A DNA stretch of 6,702 bases, taken from Bacteroidales bacterium. Its GTDB lineage: Bacteria; Bacteroidota; Bacteroidia; Bacteroidales; ML635J-15. Position numbers and translations under genes: made by a program. Positions 1-6,576 of the stretch are shown here, in pieces. The notes under the pieces are model-generated. The model was not told the origin of the DNA and did not search any database. It saw only the letters and a program-made list of their open reading frames with translations. Every line of letters begins with the position of its first letter. The stretch's first letter is position 1. The DNA lies in the NCBI GenBank assembly GCA_028697515.1, contig JAQVEY010000134.1, forward strand, positions 1 through 6,702, read 5' to 3'.

Positions 1-1
1 C

Positions 2-1255
2 ATAGTATATTTTTACCTTGCAGAACTTAACCCGAAAGGATATTTTATCATAAGTGCTGATGATGAATTGCCCCCAGTTATTGCTTATTCATTCGAAAAC
101 AACGCAGACATCCAAAGCCCATTGACGAATTTTTTCATTTACGACATTAAAACAAGGATAGAAGCAGTTAAATATCTTCCTGAAGACATTATTTCTAAAA
201 GACAAGAAATGTGGACACAGTATTTATTCAATGATTTAACCCGAGACCCCGAATTCGAGCAGTGGCCCGAAGAAGGAACAACTTCAACAGGAGGCTGGCT
301 TGAATCTTCGTGGAATCAAGGAGCTCCGTGGAATGCTATGTGTCCGATGGATCTAGTAACATCATCTCGTTCATATACAGGATGTCCTGCAACTGCTATG
401 GCAATGATTCTAAATTTTCACAAAACAACAAATGAGCTATTTTTAACTGATGATGACGATTACAATCACAATTATGCAGGCAGAAATTTTATAATTGACG
501 ATGACTGGGAAACAATAAATTTTCCATCCTTCCCTGCCCTTAACTTATTTCTGGCAACTGTAAATGAACATTGGGAAAATGCTGAAGAATTGACAAACGA
601 AGATATGGCGGCTTTATCTTTTGCTTGTGGAGTTATTGCTCATCAGGTTTATACTTCTGAAGGATCGGGTACTTTTTCAGTATCTCAGGCTTATGATGCC
701 TACATGCGTTTAGGATGTTCAACTGCATTATTATATACCGAAAGCGACGAAGAACTATTCCCTACTCTAATACTCAATATGCAGCATGCTCTACCTGCTC
801 ATCTTGCAATTGTTGATGAAGCCTGGTCAATGGGACACAATATCGTTGTTGATGGCTATAACACAGACAACTACTTTCATATCAACTTTGGTTGGGGAGG
901 CACTTATAACGGATGGTATCTGGTTCCTGACGAAATGCCATATAGTATGACTGTAATTGAAGGATTAATTGTTGATATTTTTAAAGACAACTCATCTGAA
1001 TACAATGTTTCTCAATCGAAATCTGAAATTAGTATATTCCCTAATCCGTCAGAAAGTACTTTATTTCTAAACTTAAATGGACAACAGGCTAACATTATTG
1101 AAATATTTGACAATACAGGAAGAGTGATAAAATACAAAAATAGTTTTACTGACCAATCCCAAATTGACATACAAGAACTTAACAGCGGAAGTTATTTTAT
1201 AAGAATTATCTTTGACGACAGAAGTATTTTCAATTCAGGCTTTATTAAACTTTAA
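2..1255 (+). CDS. C10 (streptopain-like) cysteine peptidase with T9SS sorting domain, 5' partial
   Basis: The reading frame is open from the first full codon at base 2, so the gene begins before the window. The TTG at 68 is not the start. It lies just inside a propeptide motif (NPKGYFIISADDELPPVIAYS) typical of Spi/C10 pro-regions. Counting from base 2 there are 417 residues. The peptidase core shows WNQGAPW with a candidate oxyanion-hole Gln at about 106, catalytic Cys128 in TGCPATAMA (codon 383-385), catalytic His279 in MGHNIVVDGY (codon 836-838), and the conserved NFGWGG with Trp298. Residues about 340-417 form a T9SS type A sorting domain, with IFPNPSES, a central IFDNTGRVI and a final GSYFIRI...GFIKL. 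By family knowledge this is a secreted cysteine endopeptidase, exported by Sec, moved across the outer membrane by T9SS and matured by propeptide removal. The residue after the catalytic Cys is Pro, where streptopain has Val. All key residues are present, so it should be active. Its substrate is unknown, and the signal peptide lies outside the window. Confidence 0.93.
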   Translation: MVYFYLAELNPKGYFIISADDELPPVIAYSFENNADIQSPLTNFFIYDIKTRIEAVKYLPEDIISKRQEMWTQYLFNDLTRDPEFEQWPEEGTTSTGGWLESSWNQGAPWNAMCPMDLVTSSRSYTGCPATAMAMILNFHKTTNELFLTDDDDYNHNYAGRNFIIDDDWETINFPSFPALNLFLATVNEHWENAEELTNEDMAALSFACGVIAHQVYTSEGSGTFSVSQAYDAYMRLGCSTALLYTESDEELFPTLILNMQHALPAHLAIVDEAWSMGHNIVVDGYNTDNYFHINFGWGGTYNGWYLVPDEMPYSMTVIEGLIVDIFKDNSSEYNVSQSKSEISIFPNPSESTLFLNLNGQQANIIEIFDNTGRVIKYKNSFTDQSQIDIQELNSGSYFIRIIFDDRSIFNSGFIKL

Positions 1256-1262
1256 ATTAGTT

Positions 1263-1466
1263 ATGACAAAACGAACAGCATTAATTGCAGGATCAACGGG
1301 CCTTGTTGGAAATATTTTATTACATAAACTTTCAGAATCAGGATTGTACGATGAAGTAATATCTATAGTAAGAAAACCCGCTGAAACAAGTCTGCCAAAT
1401 GTTAAAGAAGAAATTGTTGATTTTGAGAAGCTGGAAGAATATCAAACTAGTGAATACTCATGCTGA
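1263..1466 (+). pseudogene. Truncated NAD(P)-binding Rossmann-fold protein (atypical SDR / HTATIP2-like), N-terminal remnant
   Basis: The ATG at 1263 lies 7 bases after the peptidase stop. The frame extends further upstream only through peptidase coding sequence from a TTG at 1212, so ATG 1263 is the sensible start. The 67 residues open with TKRTALIAGSTGLVGNILL, a beta strand plus the GxTGxxG dinucleotide-binding loop (Gly10, Gly13, Gly16). A second strand, VISIVRKP, follows, with Arg37 placed as in NADP-preferring folds, then EEIVDFEKLEEY. This matches the first quarter of YbjT/HTATIP2-like NAD(P)H-binding proteins, which usually run to about 210-220 residues. The frame then changes to an unrelated QTSEYSC and stops. 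The catalytic and substrate-binding parts are missing, so it is probably a broken gene left by an internal deletion. A short functional protein is possible but unlikely. Close spacing suggests it was once cotranscribed with the peptidase gene. Confidence 0.75.
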
Positions 1467-1600
1467 AATAATTCCAGTTAATGAGATTTAATAATTTTTC
1501 AAAAAAAATTGAAAAAAAATTAGCACTTATAAAAGCTTATTTAAAAATATATGGTAAATTGTAAGCAATTTGTTATAAATAATATTAGTCTTTATAATTG

Positions 1601-3076
1601 ATGAAAAATAATTGTACCAATATTTTAAAAATGATATTTATAAAATCAATCATCCTATCTGTTTTTATAATTCATTTTTCTATTTCAAATGCTCAAATTA
1701 ATGAGGTTTTTAATATCTCTAATGATGTTAATCCTGAAAATTTTGATAGCGGGACTAAGCCATATTACTGGAATGACGGAATTTTAGTTTTAGGATTTTG
1801 CTATGATGCAGAATTAATATACGAGGGACTTGCACTGTCATTTTATGACACATTAGGGAATGTAGTTTGGAACAAAGTTTATATTATTGAAGAAGTGGGT
1901 CATCTTCAGGGAAATGATATTTGCTTTTTTGATAATTCATCATTTTATGTTACTGGAATTACACTTAAAGATACAATAAATGAAACGGATATGTTTATTG
2001 CAAAGTTTAATGCACACGGTGATAGCATCTATTTTAAATATTTCCGGAACACTATGTACACATTCCCTTTCCAAATTTTTGCGTATGCACAAGACACCCT
2101 TTTAGTTTTTAGTGCTGAAAAAAACCATTCTGACGATGTATATGTTCGCAACACTTTTACAAGATTTGATACATTTGGTAATATTATTTCAGTTCAAAGC
2201 ACAGAATTATCATTAGAAACAGGAAAACAGATTTTGTTAGGAGAAAATTATATTTATTTAGGAGGTAATCGAAGAACTTCGGCTACCGATAATTTTAATG
2301 TAAAAGCTTTTGTTAAAGTATTGGATTATGATTTAAACTATATTGGCTATATGGTACCTCCATATATATTGAACTCTTGGTTTGTTGGGCTAAATTTAAT
2401 CAATAGCAAAGTTTACTTAACATCTTTGGAAGAACATAGCTATTATTTTTACGATCAAGTCAGAGTGACTAAATTTTCAGACATTAATACTCCCGGACGC
2501 GACACTTCTGCTTTGGTTGGTCCTCAGGATCCTTATGCCGTTGTTTACAGAGCTGTTAGTAATGGTTGTACTTTCATTATCCAAATGGATTCATTATATT
2601 TTTTTGATCTGGATTTGAACTATATATGTTCAAAATCTTTAAATACTCCACTAGGTGAATATAGTGGCTTGTCTGATATGTGTTTGACTAACAGTAATAA
2701 AATAATCGGCACAGGCAAAAGTCAACCAGAAGATATTGCAAGCACAAGCAATCACTGGGTATTTCTTACTGTTCCCTTTACCGATTTTCTTTGCGAAAAT
2801 TGTCCAACAAATATTGAATTCATATATGAGGCAGATGAAGTAAATTTTGAAGTCTATCCAACTATTTTTAATTCTGAAATAACTGTAACTGATAAAAACT
2901 GTAGTGGAAGATTGTCAAATATCCAGATATATAATTCTCTGGGAATTTGCGTTTATGAGGGGCAATTTGATTGCAGTACAACAATTTATTGTAGCGAATT
3001 CGAATGTGGCACATATGTTTTGAGTATTTATGATGGTATTAATAATACAACCCAAAAGATAATTAAAATTGAATAA
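1601..3076 (+). CDS. Secreted T9SS-sorted protein of unknown function
   Basis: The protein has 491 residues from ATG 1601. A TTG directly before it (1598) and an in-frame ATG at 1631 are alternative starts. The 1631 start gives a more compact signal peptide. Residues 11-31 form a hydrophobic signal segment (FIKSIILSVFIIHF) ending in SISNA|Q, a good signal peptidase I site. The body, about 35-400, is rich in short beta-type stretches with recurring aromatic and Gly/Asp turns, such as LALSFYDTLGNVVW, MFIAKFNAHGDSIY and TRFDTFGNIISVQ. These suggest a beta-propeller-like or SBBP-like repeat fold, inferred from pattern only. From about 415 the sequence FEVYPTIFNSEITV, IQIYNSLGICVYEG and a terminal GTYVLSIYDG...KIIKIE mark a T9SS type A sorting domain, so the protein should be exported and anchored or released at the cell surface. 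That domain contains five cysteines (434, 450, 458, 464, 469), which is unusual. It lies about 130 bases beyond the broken Rossmann gene and appears to be a separate transcription unit. No enzymatic motif is visible. Confidence 0.88.
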   Translation: MKNNCTNILKMIFIKSIILSVFIIHFSISNAQINEVFNISNDVNPENFDSGTKPYYWNDGILVLGFCYDAELIYEGLALSFYDTLGNVVWNKVYIIEEVGHLQGNDICFFDNSSFYVTGITLKDTINETDMFIAKFNAHGDSIYFKYFRNTMYTFPFQIFAYAQDTLLVFSAEKNHSDDVYVRNTFTRFDTFGNIISVQSTELSLETGKQILLGENYIYLGGNRRTSATDNFNVKAFVKVLDYDLNYIGYMVPPYILNSWFVGLNLINSKVYLTSLEEHSYYFYDQVRVTKFSDINTPGRDTSALVGPQDPYAVVYRAVSNGCTFIIQMDSLYFFDLDLNYICSKSLNTPLGEYSGLSDMCLTNSNKIIGTGKSQPEDIASTSNHWVFLTVPFTDFLCENCPTNIEFIYEADEVNFEVYPTIFNSEITVTDKNCSGRLSNIQIYNSLGICVYEGQFDCSTTIYCSEFECGTYVLSIYDGINNTTQKIIKIE

Positions 3077-3259
3077 AACTAATTTTAATATTAATGTAAA
3101 TAATTGATAATTACAATTATTTGGAAAGGTAAACATTTCACATTCAATAAAAAATATCAACTTGTTGAATCTCAAAACTTAGCACAAACAATGTTAAAGA
3201 ATTGTTTCGAGAATATATCAGGAGTAAATATTTTTGAAAACGATAAGTTCTTTTAATCG
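3077..3259. other. Convergent intergenic region
   Basis: These 183 AT-rich bases separate the stop of the secreted-protein gene (+) from the stop of the dehydrogenase gene (-). They hold two short AT inverted repeats, with arms 3098-3106/3114-3122 and 3186-3192/3201-3207. A + strand frame without stops runs from TTG 3104 to TAA 3254-3256; it could encode about 50 residues but matches nothing I recognise. No strong terminator with a GC stem and T-run is visible. Confidence 0.6.
3098..3122. terminator. Weak candidate bidirectional hairpin
   Basis: AAATAATTG (3098-3106) and CAATTATTT (3114-3122) form a perfect 9-bp stem around a 7-base loop. The stem starts 22 bases after the secreted-protein stop, in a convergent intergenic gap where a terminator is expected. 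It has only one G-C pair and no following T-run, so it may be a chance feature of AT-rich sequence. Confidence 0.22.
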
Positions 3260-6175
3260 CTACTTTACTAACGCATTATACAAAATCTCCAAAGGGTGCA
3301 AAGCCTTAACCCCTGTCCCATCTTCGATATGACAACGACAACTTGTTCCTACAGCACAAATAATTGTATCCTCCTCAGCTTTTCTAATGTCAGGGAATAA
3401 AACCATTTCTCCAATTTTCATCGAAAGATCATAATGTTCTTTTTCGTACCCGAAGGATCCTGCCATACCACAACAACCGCTTGGGATCTCGCTAACAGAA
3501 TAATTTTTTGGTAAAGACAAAATTTGTTTTGTATATTTTGTTGTAATCAGCGATTTTTGCTGACAATGACCGTGGAATCTTATTTTCTCAGGTTTATCAG
3601 TAAATAAGTCGGAGTTTATGTTCCCTGCCTCAATTTCTGCAGCAATAAATTCGTCAAATAACAAACTATTCTTTGCCAGTTCTTTTGCAGCAACTTTATT
3701 TTCTGATGATACCAAATCGGGATATTCGTCTCGGAAACTCAAAATTGCAGAAGGTTCAATACCAACAAGAGGAGTTTCGTTCGTAATTATATCTTTTAAT
3801 AATTCTATATTTTTATTTGCAATTTTTTTTGCAGTTCTGATTAACCCTTTGCTTAACCAGGTGCGACCACTTTCGTATGTTTTTGCAATTTTTACCGAAT
3901 ATCCTAATCTTTCAAACAGTAGAATTGCTTTTATGCCGATATCGCTTTCGAGATAATTTGTAAATTCATCATTGAAAAAATAAATTGTCTTTTTTGAAGT
4001 CTCTGATTTTATCTGATGTTTCTTGAAATAAGTATTCAGATTTTGTTTACTCATCAGAGGAATATTTCGATCCGGAGTAAATCTTATAATTCTTTTAATA
4101 ATGTATGAAGAAAACTTCCATTTTAAGAAGAAATTTACCAAACCCGGCATAAACGAAAAAGTCTTATGCACACGTGGCAAATATCCAACAGCACGCGTTC
4201 TAAGCGGTATTCCATTTGCATCATAATAATGCTGAAGAAACTCCATTTTCAGTTTTGCGACATCAACCCCCGAAGGACATTCAGATTTACAAGCTTTGCA
4301 AAGCAGACATAAATCCAGAACTTCGTATATTTCTTTATTATTGAAAGCATCTTTAACTTCACTGCCGGAAATTATCTCCCTCAGAATATTTGCACGTGCT
4401 CTTGTAGAATTTTTCTCATCTTGTGTAGCTTGAAAGCTGGGGCATAAGGTGCCTCCCATTAGTGCAGATTTACGACAATCCCCTGAACCGTTGCATTTTT
4501 CAGCGGTTCTTAAATAACCGCCGTTTGCCGAAAAATCAAAAACAGAATCAATTTCTTTTGTTTTTTGTCCGGGATTATATCTCAATCCCGTATTCATTTT
4601 CGGAGTATTTACAATTTTATTCGCATTAAAAACAGCCTTGGGATCCCATAGATTTTTGATATCAATAAACAAATTATAGATTTTATCTCCCATCATCAAA
4701 GGAATAAATTCCCCTCTCAGACGACCGTCACCATGTTCTCCACTTAAAGAACCACGATATTTTTTTACGATTTTTGCAGTTTCTTCAGCAATAGTATGAA
4801 AAAGTTCTACATCATTCGGATCTTTCAAATTCAGTACAGGTCTTAAATGCAATTCTCCTGTCGCAATATGAGCATAATACACACAATCGAGTCCGAGTTG
4901 TTTTAATAAAGCCTCAAAATCATCCATATATGCAGGCAAGTCTTCCGGACGAACAGCAGTATCTTCAACAACCGGAACAGGTTTGGCATCGCCGGGCATA
5001 TTTGTCAAAACGCCCAAACCTGCTTTACGCAATTCCCAAACTTTCGGAATATCTGCTCCATAAACCATAGGATAAGAATATCCCATATTTTTTGACCTCA
5101 GTTCTTCTTCAAGGTTTTTTGCATGAATATTTATAGTTTCAATATCTTTCGCAAACCATTCCACAATAAGGATTGCAGCAGGATCGCCCTCTATAAAAAA
5201 TCTGTTTCGGTTTTGTTGAATATTTTCTTTCGTCAAATCTAAAACCTTTTTATCCATCAGTTCTACCGATACCGGCGAATGTTTTAAGGCCACCAAATTT
5301 GCCTCAAAAACCTCACGCAAAGTCCTTGTATGAACACACATCAAAGCTTTTGTTTTTGGTGGAACTTCAACGAGATTCAACTTAACTGAGGTAGTAAAAG
5401 CCAAAGTGCCTTCCGAGCCTGCTAAAAGTTTACAATAATTAAACTTTTTATCCGAATCTGAAAAAACTTCTGAATCCAGCAACAAGTCTAGAGCATAACC
5501 TGTATTTCTGCGTTTGATTCGCTTATCAGGAAATTGTCTGTCAATTTCAGCAGCATTTTCCATATCACTCAAAATTTGCCGCATCCCACGATAAATATTC
5601 CCTTCCAGATTATCAAGCTTGCATTTTTGTTCAAATTCATTGCGGCTAAGTTCTCCAAAAACAGCTTCTGAACCATCCGACAAAATGCAGCTAAGCTCAA
5701 GCAGATGATCGCGGGTACTGCCATAAATAAGAGAGTGAGCACCACATGAATTATTTCCAACCATTCCTGCAATTCTACAACGATTCGAGGTCGAAGTTTC
5801 GGGACCGAAAAAGAGATTATATGCAGCTAGGTATTTATTTAGTTCGTCTAAAACTACTCCTGGCTCCACTCTAACCCATTTTTCATCAACATTCAGTTCT
5901 ATTATCTTATTGAAATGTTTCGAAATATCCACAACAATTCCACTGCCAACCACCTGGCCTGCCAAAGAAGTCCCCGCTGCCCTCGGAATAATGCTTAAGC
6001 CATTGTCGGAAGCATATTTTATAATTTGTTTTACATCTTCAAATGTTTTCGGGATACACACAGCTAGCGGAGTCTCTTTATATGCTGAAGCATCAGTGGA
6101 ATATAATATTTTATGAATATTATCGGTATATATTTCACCTTCTATTTTTGCTCTGAGTCCGTCAAAACTATTCAT
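3260..6175 (-). CDS. Fused FAD / 4Fe-4S 2-hydroxyacid dehydrogenase (GlcD-GlcF fusion, YdiJ-like)
   Basis: This enzyme should oxidise a D-2-hydroxyacid (D-lactate or D-2-hydroxyglutarate are the usual substrates of the family) on FAD and pass electrons through Fe-S clusters to a quinone or other carrier. It has 971 residues from ATG 6175. An upstream in-frame TTG (6193) overlaps the promoter box and is unlikely. The FAD-binding PCMH-type domain spans about 29-172, with IIPRAAGTSLAGQ (62-74), GPETSTSNRCRIAGM and GNNSCGAHSLIYGSTRDH. The FAD-linked oxidase C-terminal domain, about 270-525, has HIATGELHLRP and GEHGDGR (479-485). The Fe-S domain has Cys561, 567 and 578 (last in CPSF), then CLLCKACKSECP (Cys623, 626, 629, 633). 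The C-terminal CCG region has GHCQQK (Cys871), SGCCGMAG (Cys901-902) and TSCRC (Cys945, 947). The first CCG-like repeat reads ESGRTWLSKG, with no cysteine pair. Length is near that of E. coli YdiJ (about 1018). It appears monocistronic. Exact substrate is not readable from sequence. Confidence 0.93.
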   Translation of the reverse strand: MNSFDGLRAKIEGEIYTDNIHKILYSTDASAYKETPLAVCIPKTFEDVKQIIKYASDNGLSIIPRAAGTSLAGQVVGSGIVVDISKHFNKIIELNVDEKWVRVEPGVVLDELNKYLAAYNLFFGPETSTSNRCRIAGMVGNNSCGAHSLIYGSTRDHLLELSCILSDGSEAVFGELSRNEFEQKCKLDNLEGNIYRGMRQILSDMENAAEIDRQFPDKRIKRRNTGYALDLLLDSEVFSDSDKKFNYCKLLAGSEGTLAFTTSVKLNLVEVPPKTKALMCVHTRTLREVFEANLVALKHSPVSVELMDKKVLDLTKENIQQNRNRFFIEGDPAAILIVEWFAKDIETINIHAKNLEEELRSKNMGYSYPMVYGADIPKVWELRKAGLGVLTNMPGDAKPVPVVEDTAVRPEDLPAYMDDFEALLKQLGLDCVYYAHIATGELHLRPVLNLKDPNDVELFHTIAEETAKIVKKYRGSLSGEHGDGRLRGEFIPLMMGDKIYNLFIDIKNLWDPKAVFNANKIVNTPKMNTGLRYNPGQKTKEIDSVFDFSANGGYLRTAEKCNGSGDCRKSALMGGTLCPSFQATQDEKNSTRARANILREIISGSEVKDAFNNKEIYEVLDLCLLCKACKSECPSGVDVAKLKMEFLQHYYDANGIPLRTRAVGYLPRVHKTFSFMPGLVNFFLKWKFSSYIIKRIIRFTPDRNIPLMSKQNLNTYFKKHQIKSETSKKTIYFFNDEFTNYLESDIGIKAILLFERLGYSVKIAKTYESGRTWLSKGLIRTAKKIANKNIELLKDIITNETPLVGIEPSAILSFRDEYPDLVSSENKVAAKELAKNSLLFDEFIAAEIEAGNINSDLFTDKPEKIRFHGHCQQKSLITTKYTKQILSLPKNYSVSEIPSGCCGMAGSFGYEKEHYDLSMKIGEMVLFPDIRKAEEDTIICAVGTSCRCHIEDGTGVKALHPLEILYNALVK

Positions 6176-6190
6176 ACAAAAAATTTGATG

Positions 6191-6198
6191 CAAAGATA
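6191..6198 (-). promoter_or_regulatory. Candidate Bacteroidota -7 promoter box for the dehydrogenase
   Basis: On the - strand the bases read TATCTTTG, an exact match to the Bacteroidota consensus TAnnTTTG. The box ends 15 bases before the ATG at 6175, implying a very short leader without a Shine-Dalgarno sequence. The region where a -33 TTG would be expected (about 6215-6222) has none and lies inside the TAAAGTG repeat array. If this is the promoter, it may depend on an activator or be weak. Confidence 0.4.
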
Positions 6199-6202
6199 AA
6201 AA

Positions 6203-6249
6203 AAAAGTACTTAAAGTGCCTAAAGTGAACTAAAGTGCCTAAAGTTAGG
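6203..6249. repeat. TAAAGTG direct-repeat array upstream of the dehydrogenase promoter
   Basis: TAAAGTG occurs at 6212, 6221 and 6231, with TAAAGTT at 6240 and a degenerate AAAAGTA at 6203. Starts are spaced 9, 9, 10 and 9 bases. It can also be read as a 19-base unit, TAAAGTGCCTAAAGTGAAC, repeated with 16 of 19 matches at 6231-6249. The array directly adjoins the A-tract and TATCTTTG box, covering roughly 5 to 51 bases upstream of that box. It may bind a regulator (inference) or be a simple-sequence expansion. Confidence 0.7.
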
Positions 6250-6361
6250 GGATTCTGCAAAAATTTAAGTCTCTATTGTCTCTCTTTGCCTTGGAACTTG
6301 TTTTTTGTTTCTTGTAATTGTAATTATTTAGCTGGTAGAATAATAATAGGGAGTATTCCAA

Positions 6362-6511
6362 AAAAGCATGGTGCAAGGTGCATAGAGCTATCATTACTGT
6401 AAATAAAGATTATTTTTCTTGATTTAAAAAACCATAAAGTCTATTTATAACTTTTATCTCAGGCAAAATGCCCTGTGCTCCATGCTCCATGCTCCATGCT
6501 CCATGCTTTTT
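6362..6511. repeat. Foldback element with heptamer-array arms (about 150 bases)
   Basis: The left arm (6362-6389) reads AAAAA followed by GCATGGT, GCAAGGT, GCATAGA and GC. The right arm (6484-6511) is GCTCCAT three times followed by GCTTTTT. Reverse-complemented, the right arm matches the left at 24 of 28 positions. A fourth perfect GCTCCAT copy lies just inside the right arm (6477-6483). The arms enclose 94 bases that code for nothing visible. A single transcript could fold into a long imperfect stem. This looks like a small non-autonomous or structural repeat element. No flanking target duplication was recognised. Confidence 0.6.
6477..6504. repeat. Perfect GCTCCAT heptamer tandem repeat, four copies
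   Basis: GCTCCAT is repeated without change at 6477, 6484, 6491 and 6498, followed by GCTTTTT. Perfect short tandem copies can change in number by slippage. Three of the four copies form most of the right arm of the foldback element. Confidence 0.9.
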
Positions 6512-6576
6512 AACTATCGCTAACTCAAAAATAGAGTATTTAATTAAACACCCACCTAAATAAATACTTGTAATTT

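Larger units (their letters stand above)
6250..6576. other. Gene-free, repeat-rich intergenic segment
   Basis: I find no open frame of useful length on either strand and no tRNA or rRNA. The left part is pyrimidine-rich and contains TTG at 6291, 6298, 6305 and 6312, a degenerate 7-base periodicity. From 6362 to 6511 lies a foldback element with heptamer arms, listed separately. A small hairpin, GGCA-AAA-TGCC, sits at 6462-6472 inside it. The last 65 bases before the insertion sequence show nothing recognisable. Confidence 0.7.

Noticed and set aside
1212..1262. Upstream TTG start for the Rossmann fragment
   Set aside because: These bases are the last codons of the peptidase sorting domain in another frame; the GxTGxxG domain starts properly at ATG 1263.
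1490..1520. TTTTTC / GAAAAA inverted repeat after the broken Rossmann gene
   Set aside because: The stem is nearly pure A-T in a homopolymeric region and gives no convincing terminator.
1593..1598. TATAAT as a -10 box for the secreted-protein gene
   Set aside because: It is only two bases from the ATG at 1601 and has no partner element; no clear TAnnTTTG was found upstream.
2915..3175. - strand open frame of 86 codons
   Set aside because: It runs antisense to the conserved sorting domain of the secreted protein and resembles no family.
3618..3956. + strand open frame of 112 codons within the dehydrogenase
   Set aside because: It is an antisense shadow of the well-supported dehydrogenase frame; the same applies to the shorter frames at 5569-5772 and 5910-6116.
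6176..6193. TTG start extending the dehydrogenase by six residues
   Set aside because: The codon overlaps the TATCTTTG box and adds HQIFC, which has no family support; ATG 6175 fits better.
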